44,358 nucleotides of DNA from Klebsiella planticola ATCC 33531 (lineage in GTDB: Bacteria; Pseudomonadota; Gammaproteobacteria; Enterobacterales; Enterobacteriaceae): positions 1 to 44,358 of the forward strand of contig NZ_JMPP01000002.1 in NCBI RefSeq assembly GCF_000735435.1. The letters are read 5' to 3'. The notes beneath the pieces were generated by a model. That model saw only the letters and a list, made by a program, of their open reading frames with translations, was not told the DNA's origin and did not search any database. This document shows, one piece after another, positions 35,528 to 44,358 of the stretch (within the stretch, counting starts at the first letter, position 1; each line of letters opens with the position of its first letter). A program made the position numbers and the translations under genes.

Positions 35528-38125
35528 TTATACCGCGGTCTGGAAAATCACACCGTCAGCTTTATCAGTGTACTGTTCCAGCTGGTTGAAGTTCAGGTAG
35601 CGATAGGTATCCGCCGCAGTCTTATCCACCTGAGCGACGAAGGTCTGGTACTCTTCCGGCGTCGGCAGTTTGCCGAGCAGGGAAGCGACCGCAGCCAGCT
35701 CCGCAGAGGCCAGATAGACGTTAGCGCCGGTGCCTAAACGGTTCGGGAAGTTACGGGTTGAAGTGGATACCACCGTCGCACCGTCCGCCACGCGCGCCTG
35801 GTTACCCATACACAGGGAACAGCCAGGGATTTCAATGCGCGCGCCGCTCTTACCAAACACGCTGTAGTAGCCTTCTTCAGTCAGCTGCGCCGCATCCATA
35901 CGGGTTGGCGGAGCCACCCACAGACGAGTCGGCAGCTGGCCTTTGTGGCTGTCCAGCAGTTTACCCGCCGCACGGAAGTGACCGATGTTGGTCATGCAGG
36001 AACCGATGAAGACTTCGTCAATCTTCTCACCCTGCACATCGGACAGCAGACGCGCATCGTCCGGATCGTTCGGTGCACACAGGATAGGCTCTTTGATATC
36101 CGCCAGATCGATATCGATCACCGCGGCATACTCGGCATCGGCATCGGCTTCCAGCAGCTGCGGATCCGCCAGCCATTTTTCCATCCCCTGGATGCGACGC
36201 TCCAGCGTACGACGATCGCCGTAGCCTTCTGCGATCATCCACTTCAGCAGGACGATGTTGGAGTTCAGATACTCGACGATCGGTTCCTGATTCAGCTTAA
36301 TGGTACAGCCGGCAGCAGAACGCTCTGCGGACGCATCGGTCAGCTCAAACGCCTGCTCAACTTTCAGATCCGGCAGACCTTCAATTTCCAGAATGCGTCC
36401 AGAGAAGATGTTTTTCTTCCCTTTCTTCTCAACGGTCAGCAGCCCCTGCTTAATCGCGTACAGCGGGATCGCATGGACCAGATCGCGCAGGGTGATCCCC
36501 GGCTGCATCTTGCCTTTGAAGCGAACCAGCACCGATTCCGGCATATCCAGCGGCATGACGCCGGTCGCGGCGGCAAAGGCCACCAGACCAGAACCTGCCG
36601 GGAAGGAGATACCAATCGGGAAGCGGGTATGAGAGTCACCACCGGTACCGACGGTATCCGGCAGCAGCATACGGTTCAGCCAGGAGTGGATAACGCCATC
36701 GCCCGGACGCAGAGAGACACCGCCACGGTTCATAATGAAGTCTGGCAGCGTATGGTGCGTGGTGACGTCAACCGGCTTCGGATAGGCCGCGGTGTGGCAG
36801 AAGGACTGCATCACCAGATCGGCGGAGAAACCAAGGCACGCCAGGTCTTTCAGTTCATCACGCGTCATCGGACCGGTGGTATCCTGGGAACCGACGGAGG
36901 TCATCTTCGGTTCACAGTAAGCGCCCGGACGAACACCGGCAACGCCGCAGGCGCGGCCAACCATTTTCTGCGCCAGCGAGTAGCCGCGGCTGCTTTCCGC
37001 CACGTCTTTTGCCTGACGGAATACGTCGCTGTGCGGCAGACCCAGCGCTTCACGCGCTTTCGTGGTCAGGCCGCGACCGATGATCAGCGGAATACGGCCG
37101 CCGGCGCGGACTTCATCAACCAGCACATCGGTTTTCAGCTCGAAGCTTGCCAGCAGTTCGTTGGTTTCGTGGTTACGCACTTCGCCTTTGAACGGGTAAA
37201 CGTCAATCACGTCGCCCATATTCAGGTTGTTGACGTCCACTTCAATTGGCAGCGCGCCGGCATCTTCCATGGTATTGAAGAAGATAGGTGCAATTTTGCC
37301 GCCCAGGCAGAGACCGCCGCCGCGCTTGTTCGGCACGTTCGGGATATCGTCACCCATAAACCACAGCACCGAGTTGGTGGCGGATTTACGCGAAGAGCCT
37401 GTACCAACTACGTCACCGACGTAGGCCAGCGGGAAACCTTTTTGCTGAAGCGCTTCAATTTGCTTAATCGGGCCAACGGAACCCGGCTGATCCGGCTCGA
37501 TACCTTCGCGGGCGTTTTTCAGCATCGCCAGCGCGTGCAGCGGGATATCCGGACGGGACCAGGCATCGGGGGCCGGAGACAGGTCATCGGTGTTGGTTTC
37601 GCCGGTAACCTTGAATACGGTGACGGTGATTTTCTCAGCCAGCTGCGGACGATTCAGGAACCACTCGGCATCAGCCCAGGATTTCATGACCTGTTTAGCG
37701 TACTCGTTACCCGCTTTGGCTTTCTCTTCTACGTCGTAGAAGTTATCGAACATCAGCAGGGTATGGGACAGCGCTTTGGCGGCGATCGGCGCCAGTTTAG
37801 CATCGTCCAGAGCATCAATCAGCGGGTGAATGTTGTAACCGCCCTGCATGGTGCCCAGCAGTTCAACGGCTTTTTCAGGGGTAACCAGTGGGGAGGTCGC
37901 TTCGCCTTTGGCGATAGCGGCAAGGAATCCGGCTTTAACATAGGCGGCTTCGTCGACGCCCGGCGGTACACGGTTGATTAACAGGTCTAACAGGAATTCT
38001 TCTTCACCCGCAGGCGGGCTCTTCAGCAGTTCTACCAGCGCGGCCATTTGGGTTGCATCTAAGGGTTTGGCAACAATCCCAACGGCTGCACGCTCAGCTA
38101 CGTGCTTACGGTATTCTTCTAGCAC
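35528..38125 (-). CDS. acnB: Aconitate hydratase B
   Basis: An 865-residue [4Fe-4S] enzyme of the TCA cycle that isomerises citrate and isocitrate; it probably also handles 2-methylcitrate, as in E. coli. The N-terminal HEAT-like domain ([13 protein letters not shown] to about residue 160) marks the AcnB class. Cluster ligands lie in [13 protein letters not shown] and [13 protein letters not shown]. The start is GTG 38125 (MLEEYRKHV), with GAGGAGAA upstream and full E. coli length. The frame is open 35 codons further upstream, which I reject. It is divergent from the DUF3300 gene. Confidence 0.98.
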   Translation of the reverse strand: MLEEYRKHVAERAAVGIVAKPLDATQMAALVELLKSPPAGEEEFLLDLLINRVPPGVDEAAYVKAGFLAAIAKGEATSPLVTPEKAVELLGTMQGGYNIHPLIDALDDAKLAPIAAKALSHTLLMFDNFYDVEEKAKAGNEYAKQVMKSWADAEWFLNRPQLAEKITVTVFKVTGETNTDDLSPAPDAWSRPDIPLHALAMLKNAREGIEPDQPGSVGPIKQIEALQQKGFPLAYVGDVVGTGSSRKSATNSVLWFMGDDIPNVPNKRGGGLCLGGKIAPIFFNTMEDAGALPIEVDVNNLNMGDVIDVYPFKGEVRNHETNELLASFELKTDVLVDEVRAGGRIPLIIGRGLTTKAREALGLPHSDVFRQAKDVAESSRGYSLAQKMVGRACGVAGVRPGAYCEPKMTSVGSQDTTGPMTRDELKDLACLGFSADLVMQSFCHTAAYPKPVDVTTHHTLPDFIMNRGGVSLRPGDGVIHSWLNRMLLPDTVGTGGDSHTRFPIGISFPAGSGLVAFAAATGVMPLDMPESVLVRFKGKMQPGITLRDLVHAIPLYAIKQGLLTVEKKGKKNIFSGRILEIEGLPDLKVEQAFELTDASAERSAAGCTIKLNQEPIVEYLNSNIVLLKWMIAEGYGDRRTLERRIQGMEKWLADPQLLEADADAEYAAVIDIDLADIKEPILCAPNDPDDARLLSDVQGEKIDEVFIGSCMTNIGHFRAAGKLLDSHKGQLPTRLWVAPPTRMDAAQLTEEGYYSVFGKSGARIEIPGCSLCMGNQARVADGATVVSTSTRNFPNRLGTGANVYLASAELAAVASLLGKLPTPEEYQTFVAQVDKTAADTYRYLNFNQLEQYTDKADGVIFQTAV

Positions 38126-38481
38126 GACGGTTCTCCTCGCTCTCATTGTAAAATGCGGTAGGCGATTCTCTTCACGCTCCTGTGAGACAGCAGTTTGTAG
38201 GGTAAATGCCCGATACCGCGTCGGCAGCATAGCAGGATTTTGGCGAGGTGTTAATCTGTTTACAAAAAAGCAACATTAAAATTTAGCTGAATCGTTAAGG
38301 GCAGGATTTTACAGGCTTTACGTACATTTCCCGGGATATAAATTTAATTCTGTTACACATAACTGAGCAAAATCCCAACAATCATCAAAAATCAAAAATA
38401 GACCGGCTTATACTCCGTCGCGAGCGCTATTTTCGGCGATACTCAGTGGAAACGGGCCAAACTATAGCGCCGGGAGCTAAC
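38126..38481. promoter_or_regulatory. 356-base divergent control region of acnB and yacH
   Basis: No gene is visible here. On the acnB strand TTAACA (38249-38254), a 17-base spacer and an extended -10 TGCTATGCT (-10 hexamer at 38226-38231) form a good sigma70 promoter, giving an mRNA leader of about 95 bases. TGTTAAT and TGTTTACA (38248-38263) overlap its -35 and look somewhat like an ArcA site. On the plus strand TATACT (38409-38414) is a possible -10 for yacH without a clear -35. The middle (38270-38400) is AT-rich. Confidence 0.6.
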
Positions 38482-40113
38482 ATGATACGACCTTTGAAAC
38501 CCCACGTGATTGCCCTGGTGTGCAGTGCCGGGCTATTAGCCGCCTCCGGGGCCCTGTACGTGACAAGCCGCGCCGCAGAAACGCCGCCCGCTCCTGCCCC
38601 CCAACCCACCGCCGCTGCCGTTGAGTCCGCCGCTCCGACGGCGCAACCGGTCGCGGCCACCTACACGGCGGCGCAAATCGATCGGTGGGTCGCCCCCGTC
38701 GCCCTTTATCCGGATAACCTGCTGTCGCAGGTGTTAATGGCGTCAACCTACCCGAGCAACGTCCTGCAGGCCGTCCAGTGGTCGCAGGATAACCCAACGA
38801 TGCAGGGCGACGCCGCCGTGCAGGCCGTGGCGAACCAGCCGTGGGACCCCAGCGTGAAATCGCTGGTCGCCTTCCCGGCGCTGCTGTCGCTGATGGGTGA
38901 AAATCCGCAGTGGGTGCAGGACCTGGGTAACGCGTTTCTCGCACAGCCGCAGGACGTGATGAATTCGGTGCAGAAACTGCGTGCCATCGCCCAGCAAACC
39001 GGGACGCTAAAATCGTCGCCGCAGCAGAAGGTGACCACAACCAAAGCGACGCCGCCACCGGCGACTTCCACCGCCACGTCAACGACGAAAACCACCACGG
39101 TGGTCGAGCCTGCGCCCACCACAGAAATCATCAAGATTGAATCTACCGATCCGAAGGTGGTGTATGTGCCAACCTACAACCCCAATACGGTTTATGGCAC
39201 CTGGCCGAACACCGCGTACCCGCCGGTCTATTTGCCGCCAACGCCGGGTGAACAGTTTACCAACAGCTTCGTCAACGGCCTCGGTTTCAGCCTCGGGGTA
39301 GCCACCACTTATGCGCTGTTCAGCAGCATCGACTGGGATGATGACTATCATCACGACGATGACTGGGATCACGGCGGCTACCATGGCGGCGGGAACAACA
39401 ATATCAATATCGACGTCGATAACTACAACCATTTCAACAAGCAGCGTTTTGACGGCAACAACGCTAGCTGGCAGCACAACCCGGCGTTCCGCAACAATGT
39501 GCCGTACCCGAACAATAACGTGGCGCAGCGTTTCCACCAGACCAACGTTCCCGGCGGCCTGAGCGCCACGCAGCACACTCCGGCGAACCTGACCAGCCAG
39601 CGTCAGGCGGCGCTCGACCAGTTCCAGCACAGCACTCACAACGGCGCGGCAAAAGGCCTGACCGCGGGCGGAGTAACGGCGGCGGCAGGCAACAGGGATA
39701 CCCAACGCCAGGCGGCCTCACAGCAGCTCAACAAAATCACCCAGCGCAGCAACTACCGGGGCTATGACACCCCGGAAAACCGCGCGGCGGCGAAGCAAAA
39801 GCAACAAAATCCGGCGCCCCAACAGCAGCGACGGGACAAAGCAAACTCGCACCTCCAGAACCCGACGACGCAGCAGCAACAGCATCGCGACGCGGCGAAG
39901 TCGCAGGTTCAACAGCGCCCGCCGCAGCAGCGCCAGCAGAGAGTGCAGAATGTTCGTTCGAATGCGTTCAGCGGCAACGACAGCCGCTCGCCATCATGGG
40001 AGGCCCAGCGCCAGCGGGGCGCGCAGAGCCGGAGTACAGCGCACCTCAACACTAACCAGCGTGCGGCGGCGCAACAGCGCACGGGCCAACATCGCGAACT
40101 GCGTCATCGCTAA
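38482..40113 (+). CDS. yacH: YacH-type DUF3300 exported protein
   Basis: A 543-residue exported protein of the DUF3300 family, related to E. coli YacH. A signal or anchor segment (VIALVCSAGLLAASGALYV) is followed by an Ala/Pro-rich linker. The DUF3300 domain (about residues 65-265) has QIDRWVAPVALYPDNLLSQVLMA in two parts, PWDPSVKSLVAFP and PKVVYVPTYNPNTVYG. A His/Asp-cluster (DDDYHHDDDWDHGGYHGGG, about residues 288-306) and an Asn-rich stretch come next. The last 150 residues are Gln/Arg/Asn-rich and of low complexity. The function is unknown. I chose ATG 38482 by its GGGAG site and signal peptide. DUF2950 follows after nine bases. Confidence 0.9.
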   Translation: MIRPLKPHVIALVCSAGLLAASGALYVTSRAAETPPAPAPQPTAAAVESAAPTAQPVAATYTAAQIDRWVAPVALYPDNLLSQVLMASTYPSNVLQAVQWSQDNPTMQGDAAVQAVANQPWDPSVKSLVAFPALLSLMGENPQWVQDLGNAFLAQPQDVMNSVQKLRAIAQQTGTLKSSPQQKVTTTKATPPPATSTATSTTKTTTVVEPAPTTEIIKIESTDPKVVYVPTYNPNTVYGTWPNTAYPPVYLPPTPGEQFTNSFVNGLGFSLGVATTYALFSSIDWDDDYHHDDDWDHGGYHGGGNNNINIDVDNYNHFNKQRFDGNNASWQHNPAFRNNVPYPNNNVAQRFHQTNVPGGLSATQHTPANLTSQRQAALDQFQHSTHNGAAKGLTAGGVTAAAGNRDTQRQAASQQLNKITQRSNYRGYDTPENRAAAKQKQQNPAPQQQRRDKANSHLQNPTTQQQQHRDAAKSQVQQRPPQQRQQRVQNVRSNAFSGNDSRSPSWEAQRQRGAQSRSTAHLNTNQRAAAQQRTGQHRELRHR

Positions 40114-40122
40114 GGAGCGGTC

Positions 40123-40917
40123 ATGAAAAAAGTCCTGATTTCTGGCTGGCTGGCGCTTTTTGCCCTGCCCGTTTTTGCCCAACAGTATTTTGCCACCCCG
40201 GAGAAGGCCGCCACTGCGCTGGCGGAGGCCATTTCGACGCAAAATGAGCCCGCGCTCAACGACCTGCTGGGGGAGGACTGGCGTCAGTACCTGCCGCAGC
40301 GGGAGGCAGATCCGCAAGCCGTCGCCCGTTTTCTTCGCGACTGGAAAGTCGGCCATAAGATTGTCGAACAGGGGGATATGGCACACCTCAACGTAGGCCG
40401 TGAAGAGTGGCAGCTGCCGCTGCCGATGCTGAAAAGCGCCGAGGGTTGGCACTTCGATATGGCGCAGGCGGCAGATGAGATCCAGACGCGAGAAATCGGC
40501 CGTAACGAGCTGTCGGCAATCCAGGCGATGCACGCCTACGTTGATGCGCAAAATGAGTATTATCAGCACTTCCAGCGTTACGCCAAAAAGCTGTTCAGTA
40601 GCACGGGGAAAAAAGACGGTCTGTACTGGCCAACTCAGCCCGGTGAAGAGCCGAGCCCGTTGGGGCCAGCCTTTAGCCCCGTCGAACCGGGCGAAGGCTA
40701 TCACGGCTACCGTTTCCGCATTATCCATGACGGTGACAAGCAGACGGTCGCCCTGCTGGCGTGGCCCGTTGCATGGGGTGAAACCGGCGTGATGAGCTTT
40801 ATGATCGACCAGAACGATCGCGTTTATCAGGCAAATTTAGGTAAGGATACGGAGACGTTAGTTCAGGCGATTACCCGCTTTACGCCAGATGAAAAATGGC
40901 AGGCTATCGAGCAATAA
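40123..40917 (+). CDS. DUF2950 exported protein
   Basis: A 264-residue protein with a signal peptide (MKKVLISGWLALFALPVFA). The DUF2950 pattern is seen in QQYFATPEKAATALAEAIS, EIGRNELSAIQAMHAYVDAQ, GKKDGLYWP and GYHGYRFRII, ending in AWPVAWGETGVMSFMI. Its function is unknown. DUF2950 genes are often found beside DUF3300 genes, and here the start is nine bases after the DUF3300 stop with AAGGAG between, so the two exported proteins probably act together. It is not next to yacH in E. coli K-12 as far as I recall. Confidence 0.88.
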   Translation: MKKVLISGWLALFALPVFAQQYFATPEKAATALAEAISTQNEPALNDLLGEDWRQYLPQREADPQAVARFLRDWKVGHKIVEQGDMAHLNVGREEWQLPLPMLKSAEGWHFDMAQAADEIQTREIGRNELSAIQAMHAYVDAQNEYYQHFQRYAKKLFSSTGKKDGLYWPTQPGEEPSPLGPAFSPVEPGEGYHGYRFRIIHDGDKQTVALLAWPVAWGETGVMSFMIDQNDRVYQANLGKDTETLVQAITRFTPDEKWQAIEQ

Positions 40918-40923
40918 CCCCCT

Positions 40924-40950
40924 GCCCGGCGCATCCGTATGCCGCCGGGC
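40924..40950. repeat. REP-like palindrome
   Basis: GCCCGGC-GCAT, loop CCGT, ATGC-C-GCCGGGC: an imperfect palindrome with one bulged base, seven bases after the DUF2950 stop. The shape and GC-rich ends resemble enterobacterial REP units found after convergent or last genes. No T-tract follows, so REP is more likely than a terminator. Confidence 0.55.
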
Positions 40951-40972
40951 TGGTTTCCTCATCTGACGATGT

Positions 40973-41257
40973 TTAGCCCTGATGCGGCATCAGCTGTGGA
41001 TAGCCGCTGAAGGCTGGCTTGCTGCTGCTTAAGGCCGCCTCATCATTGTGAATACTGCCTGAGTTCGCCGCCCACACGCCTTCCGTAGTTTTGCTGATCG
41101 CCTGATGCTGCGCATTCAGGTTCTGACCCATGGCGGCGATATGGGTGTTTTCCGTGCCACCGCTATTGTCGGCCCAGGGAATGGAAGGATCTGCGGCGCA
41201 AGCCACCGCAGAAGCCAGGGTGGCAGCAAACAGGGCAGTTGTTAAAACGAGTTTCAT
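40973..41257 (-). CDS. Small exported protein of unknown function
   Basis: A 94-residue protein that I do not recognise. It has a clear signal peptide (MKLVLTTALFAATLASAVACA), which may be cut by signal peptidase I after VACA. AVAC could instead be a weak lipobox. The mature part is about 73 residues, polar, rich in Asn, Ser, His and Ala, with one Cys at most. The start at 41257 has GAGGTG upstream; an ATG four codons earlier is in frame. The good ribosome binding site and signal peptide support a real gene. Neighbours give no hint of function. Confidence 0.72.
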   Translation of the reverse strand: MKLVLTTALFAATLASAVACAADPSIPWADNSGGTENTHIAAMGQNLNAQHQAISKTTEGVWAANSGSIHNDEAALSSSKPAFSGYPQLMPHQG

Positions 41258-41368
41258 AACACACCTCACAGATAGTTAACTGCCTATAAGTTTATGACGT
41301 AATTATTTTCAATGTATCTATAAGATGTGCCGATTTATTAACGCAGACACAGTTCTAAACATCGGGCA

Positions 41369-41397
41369 TAAAAAAAGCGGCTCTCAGAGCCGCTTTT
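41369..41397. terminator. Terminator of lpd
   Basis: GCGGCTC, loop TCA, GAGCCGC (41377-41393), flanked by six or more A on the left and TTTT on the right. On the minus strand this is a rho-independent terminator about 25 bases after the lpd stop; it may work in both directions. Confidence 0.9.
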
Positions 41398-41419
41398 ACA
41401 TTTTGCCGGAAAGAAAAAC

Positions 41420-42844
41420 TTACTTTTTCTTCGCTTTCGCGTTCGGCAGGTCGGTAATGCTACCTTCGAACACTTCTGCCGCCAGGCCAACGGACTCGTG
41501 CAGAGTCGGGTGCGCGTGGATGGTCAGAGCGATGTCTTCTGCATCACAACCCATTTCGATAGCCAGGCCGATTTCACCCAGCAGCTCGCCGCCGTTGGTG
41601 CCGACAATCGCGCCGCCGATAACACGGTGGGTCTCTTTGTCGAAGATCAGTTTGGTCATACCGTCTGCGCAATCTGAAGCGATCGCTCGACCAGAAGCTG
41701 CCCACGGGAAGGTGGCAGTTTCATAGCTGATGCCTTTCTCTTTCGCTTCTTTCTCGGTCAGGCCAACCCAGGCAACTTCTGGCTCGGTGTAGGCGATTGA
41801 CGGGATCACTTTCGGGTCGAAGTAGTGCTTCAGACCGGAGATAACTTCGGCGGCAACGTGACCTTCGTGAACACCTTTGTGCGCCAGCATCGGCTGACCG
41901 ACGATATCGCCGATAGCGAAGATGTGCGGCACGTTGGTACGCAGCTGCTTGTCAACACGGATAAAGCCGCGTTCGTCAACTTCAACGCCCGCTTTGCCTG
42001 CGTCGAGGTTTTTACCGTTCGGTACGCGACCGATAGCAACCAGCACCGCGTCATAACGCTGTGCTTCAGCCGGGGCTTTTTTGCCTTCCATGGAAACATA
42101 GATACCGTCTTCTTTTGCTTCAACGGCAGTCACTTTGGTTTCCAGCATCAGGTTGAATTTCTTGCTGATGCGTTTGGTGAAGACTTTAACCACGTCTTTG
42201 TCGGCAGCCGGGATCACCTGGTCGAACATTTCAACCACGTCGATCTCTGAACCCAGCGCATGGTACACGGTGCCCATTTCCAGACCGATGATACCGCCAC
42301 CCATAACCAGCATACGCTTCGGTACGGATTTCAGCTCCAGCGCATCGGTGGAGTCCCATACGCGCGGATCTTCGTGCGGAATGAACGGCAGCTGAATCGG
42401 ACGGGAACCTGCAGCGATGATCGCATTGTCGAAGTTAATCACGGTTTTACCGTTTTCACCTTCCACTTCCAGGGTGTTAGCGCCGGTGAATTTACCCAGA
42501 CCGTTAACCACCTTCACTTTACGACCTTTGGCCATGCCAGCCAGACCACCGGTCAGCTGAGTGATGACTTTTTCTTTCCAGGTGCGGATCTTGTCAATGT
42601 CGGTTTTCGGTTCGCCAAAAACGATGCCGTGCTCGGCCAGCGCTTTCGCTTCTTCGATAACTTTAGCAACGTGCAGCAGTGCTTTAGAAGGGATACAGCC
42701 GACGTTCAGGCAAACACCGCCGAGGGTGCTGTAACGTTCTACGATGACGGTCTCCAGACCTAAATCAGCGCAACGGAAGGCAGCAGAATAGCCTGCAGGA
42801 CCTGCCCCAAGTACCACGACCTGAGTTTTAATTTCAGTACTCAT
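41420..42844 (-). CDS. lpd: Dihydrolipoamide dehydrogenase (E3)
   Basis: A 474-residue FAD enzyme that reoxidises the lipoyl groups of pyruvate and 2-oxoglutarate dehydrogenases and of the glycine cleavage system. The FAD site is VVVLGAGPAGYSAAFRCADLG, the redox disulfide is GGVCLNVGCIPSK, the NAD site is MGGGIIGLEMG, and the catalytic His lies in TIHAHPTLHES. Two ATG codons stand in tandem; the second (42844) gives the E. coli N-terminus MSTEIKTQ. It is downstream of aceF but separated by a terminator, an ERIC repeat and its own probable promoter. Confidence 0.98.
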   Translation of the reverse strand: MSTEIKTQVVVLGAGPAGYSAAFRCADLGLETVIVERYSTLGGVCLNVGCIPSKALLHVAKVIEEAKALAEHGIVFGEPKTDIDKIRTWKEKVITQLTGGLAGMAKGRKVKVVNGLGKFTGANTLEVEGENGKTVINFDNAIIAAGSRPIQLPFIPHEDPRVWDSTDALELKSVPKRMLVMGGGIIGLEMGTVYHALGSEIDVVEMFDQVIPAADKDVVKVFTKRISKKFNLMLETKVTAVEAKEDGIYVSMEGKKAPAEAQRYDAVLVAIGRVPNGKNLDAGKAGVEVDERGFIRVDKQLRTNVPHIFAIGDIVGQPMLAHKGVHEGHVAAEVISGLKHYFDPKVIPSIAYTEPEVAWVGLTEKEAKEKGISYETATFPWAASGRAIASDCADGMTKLIFDKETHRVIGGAIVGTNGGELLGEIGLAIEMGCDAEDIALTIHAHPTLHESVGLAAEVFEGSITDLPNAKAKKK

Positions 42845-42886
42845 CATGACCTCTGTAGTTTGTATCCGGCGGGTCTGACGCTATTG

Positions 42887-43013
42887 TTATACACTTCATC
42901 CTTCAAGCCGCCTCTGCGTTGGCTGCGCTCGCTCACCCCGGTTACGTACCGCTTGTACGCTCCAGGGATTCACTCCCTTGCCGCCTTGACGCAACTCGAA
43001 TTTTTTTGTGTAA
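42887..43013. repeat. ERIC (IRU) repeat between aceF and lpd
   Basis: A 127-base imperfect palindrome, the usual ERIC length. Outer ends are TTATACAC and GTGTAA. The inner part contains GCGCTCGCTCACCCCGGTTAC and GTACGCTCCAGGGATTCAC, which match the two conserved cores known from ERIC PCR primers (CGCTCACCCC and GCTCCTGGGGATTCAC types). It lies upstream of lpd, so it is transcribed in the lpd leader or in aceEF-lpd read-through RNA. Confidence 0.88.
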
Positions 43014-43051
43014 ATTACGCCCATGTCCACCGGGACGTTCTATCCGCCTGC

Positions 43052-43076
43052 ATTTTACAAAATTGTTAACAATTTT
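43052..43076 (-). promoter_or_regulatory. Probable lpd promoter with an 18-base palindrome
   Basis: AAAATTGTTAACAATTTT (43059-43076) is a perfect palindrome. On the lpd strand it is followed by TAAAAT (43052-43057), a good -10; a fair -35 (TTCAAA, 43074-43079) overlaps its far end. The GTTAAC core resembles ArcA-type sites, in keeping with known ArcA control of E. coli lpd. The rest of the 332-base lpd-aceF gap is the ERIC repeat and the aceF terminator. Confidence 0.55.
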
Positions 43077-43145
43077 GAAACAACAAACGGCAAACGATTT
43101 TGTCCTTTGTTGCTGATAACCCCGAAACGAAGACAAGATTACCAG

Positions 43146-43170
43146 AAAAAAGCCGGCCGTCAGGCCGGCT
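43146..43170 (-). terminator. Rho-independent terminator of aceF
   Basis: AGCCGGCC, loop TGAC on the minus strand, GGCCGGCT followed by T (43146-43150). It is 7 bases after the aceF stop. In E. coli some transcripts read through to lpd. Confidence 0.9.
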
Positions 43171-43176
43171 TTTCGC

Positions 43177-44358
43177 TTACATCACCAGGCGGCGAATATC
43201 GCTCAGCATGTTGTTGATGATGGTGATAAAGCGCGCACCATCAGCACCATCGATCACGCGGTGGTCGAAGGACAGAGAGATAGGCATCATCAGACGCGGT
43301 ACAAACTCTTTACCATTCCACACCGGTTCCATCGCGGATTTAGACACCCCGAGGATCGCCACTTCCGGCGCGTTGACAATCGGCGCGAAGTGGGTTGTCC
43401 CCAGGCCACCGATGCTGGAGATGGTGAAGCAACCGCCCTGCATTTCGCCCGCAGTCAGCTTACCATCACGCGCTTTCTTAGAGATAACCGTCAGTTCACG
43501 AGACAGCTCGGTAATGCTCTTCTTGTTCACATCTTTAAAGACCGGAACAACCAGACCATTCGGCGTATCAACCGCCACCCCGATGTTGATGTATTTCTTC
43601 AGCGTCAGACGCTGTGCATCTTCGGACAGCGAGCTGTTGAAGCGTGGCATCTGCTCAAGCGCAGCGGCAACCGCTTTCATGATGAAGACAACCGGGGTGA
43701 ATTTCACGTCCAGTTTGCGCTTCTCAGCTTCAGCATTCTGCTGCTTACGGAAGGCTTCCAGATCGGTGATATCAGTTTTATCGAAGTGCGTAACGTGCGG
43801 GATCATTACCCAGTTACGGCTCAGGTTCGCACCAGAGATTTTCTGGATACGGCCCAGCTCAACTTCTTCCACTTCACCAAACTTGCTGAAGTCCACTTTC
43901 GGCCACGGCAGCATGCCCGGCAGACCACCACCGGCGGCAGCGGCAGGCGCAGCTTCAGCGCGTTTCACCGCGTCTTTCACGTAAGCCTGAACGTCTTCGC
44001 GCAGGATACGGCCTTTACGACCGGAGCCTTTCACTTTCGCCAGGTTGACGCCGAATTCGCGCGCCAGACGACGAATCAGCGGCGTCGCATGAACGTAAGC
44101 GTCGTTTTCAGCAAACTCAGATTTGCCTTCCGCTTTCGCCGCAGGAGCAGCGGCCGGTTTAGCCTTCTCTGCCGGAGCGGCAGCCGGTGCCGGAGCAGCA
44201 GCCGGAGCGGCGGCAGGCGCAGCGCCTTCCACTTCAAAGACCATAATCAGAGAACCGGTAGAGACTTTGTCGCCGGTGCTGATTTTGATTTCTTTTACGG
44301 TGCCTGCAAACGGTGCCGGCACTTCCATAGAAGCCTTGTCGCCTTCTACGGTGATCAG
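43177..44358 (-). CDS. aceF: Dihydrolipoyl acetyltransferase (E2), partial; N-terminus outside the window
   Basis: The last 393 codons of the pyruvate dehydrogenase E2 core protein; the frame is open to the window end. Visible in order: the last lipoyl domain, whose lipoyl-lysine lies in [11 protein letters not shown] near the window edge; an Ala/Pro linker (about 44120-44220); the peripheral subunit-binding domain ([33 protein letters not shown]); and the catalytic domain ending in the active-site [12 protein letters not shown]. The number of lipoyl domains (three in E. coli) cannot be told here. It is upstream of lpd in the E. coli order. Confidence 0.97.
   Translation of the reverse strand: MITVEGDKASMEVPAPFAGTVKEIKISTGDKVSTGSLIMVFEVEGAAPAAAPAAAPAPAAAPAEKAKPAAAPAAKAEGKSEFAENDAYVHATPLIRRLAREFGVNLAKVKGSGRKGRILREDVQAYVKDAVKRAEAAPAAAAGGGLPGMLPWPKVDFSKFGEVEEVELGRIQKISGANLSRNWVMIPHVTHFDKTDITDLEAFRKQQNAEAEKRKLDVKFTPVVFIMKAVAAALEQMPRFNSSLSEDAQRLTLKKYINIGVAVDTPNGLVVPVFKDVNKKSITELSRELTVISKKARDGKLTAGEMQGGCFTISSIGGLGTTHFAPIVNAPEVAILGVSKSAMEPVWNGKEFVPRLMMPISLSFDHRVIDGADGARFITIINNMLSDIRRLVM

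Noticed and set aside
35945-37981. A 678-codon open frame on the plus strand opposite acnB
   Set aside because: It is the antisense shadow of a long, highly biased gene; the product is rich in Gln, Arg, His and Gly with no recognisable domain, and acnB on the other strand is certain.
38140-38230. Upstream extension of acnB by 35 codons
   Set aside because: The GTG at 38125 has a strong ribosome binding site and gives the exact E. coli length; the extension reaches the -10 element.

Overview
The window is chromosomal DNA of a gamma-proteobacterium of the family Enterobacteriaceae, most likely Klebsiella (K. pneumoniae complex). Three things point there. Almost every housekeeping protein is close to its E. 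coli counterpart. The gene order is the E. coli aceF-lpd-acnB-speDE-cueO-gcd-hpt-can-panDCB-folK-pcnB-dksA-sfsA-hrpB order, read in reverse. A pullulanase-type (Pul/Gsp) type II secretion operon lies next to hrpB, where E. coli K-12 has mrcB. Species names rest on recall of protein families and gene order, not on a database search.

Layout. 1-7912: the distal part of a type II secretion operon, from a partial gspE through gspF to gspO, tightly overlapping and all on the plus strand. 7933-15172: hrpB (minus), then thpR, sfsA, dksA, gluQ, pcnB and folK (plus). pcnB appears to start at an AUU codon. 15295-17538: the pantothenate genes panB, panC and panD. 17598-19069: an AT-rich accessory island on the minus strand. 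It holds an orphan Hcp, a DUF2778 (Tlde1-like) putative peptidoglycan-targeting effector and a small two-helix membrane protein that is a candidate immunity protein. A decayed IS256-type transposase fragment lies at its upstream edge. 19072-24002: a YadE-type deacetylase, yadI, the yadGH ABC exporter, can and hpt.

24206-30691: gcd (PQQ glucose dehydrogenase), cueO (copper oxidase, divergent, with a CueR-type promoter), yacC (a soluble PulS/OutS-like protein), speE and speD. 30718-34689: a four-gene minus-strand operon for a four-carbon sugar acid, probably D-threonate or D-erythronate. It comprises a KdgT-type permease, a DUF1537 kinase, a PdxA2-type dehydrogenase and a DeoR-family regulator, with several repeated palindromes in its promoter. 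34864-38125: yacL and acnB. 38482-41257: a DUF3300/DUF2950 pair of exported proteins and a small exported protein. 41420-44358: lpd and the 3' part of aceF (pyruvate dehydrogenase complex), separated by an ERIC repeat.

The most notable parts are the orphan Hcp-effector-immunity cassette with its transposase scar, the sugar-acid operon with its operator array, the non-standard pcnB start, and the ERIC element inside the aceEF-lpd locus. I saw no tRNA or rRNA gene, no CRISPR array, no prophage and no intact insertion sequence.
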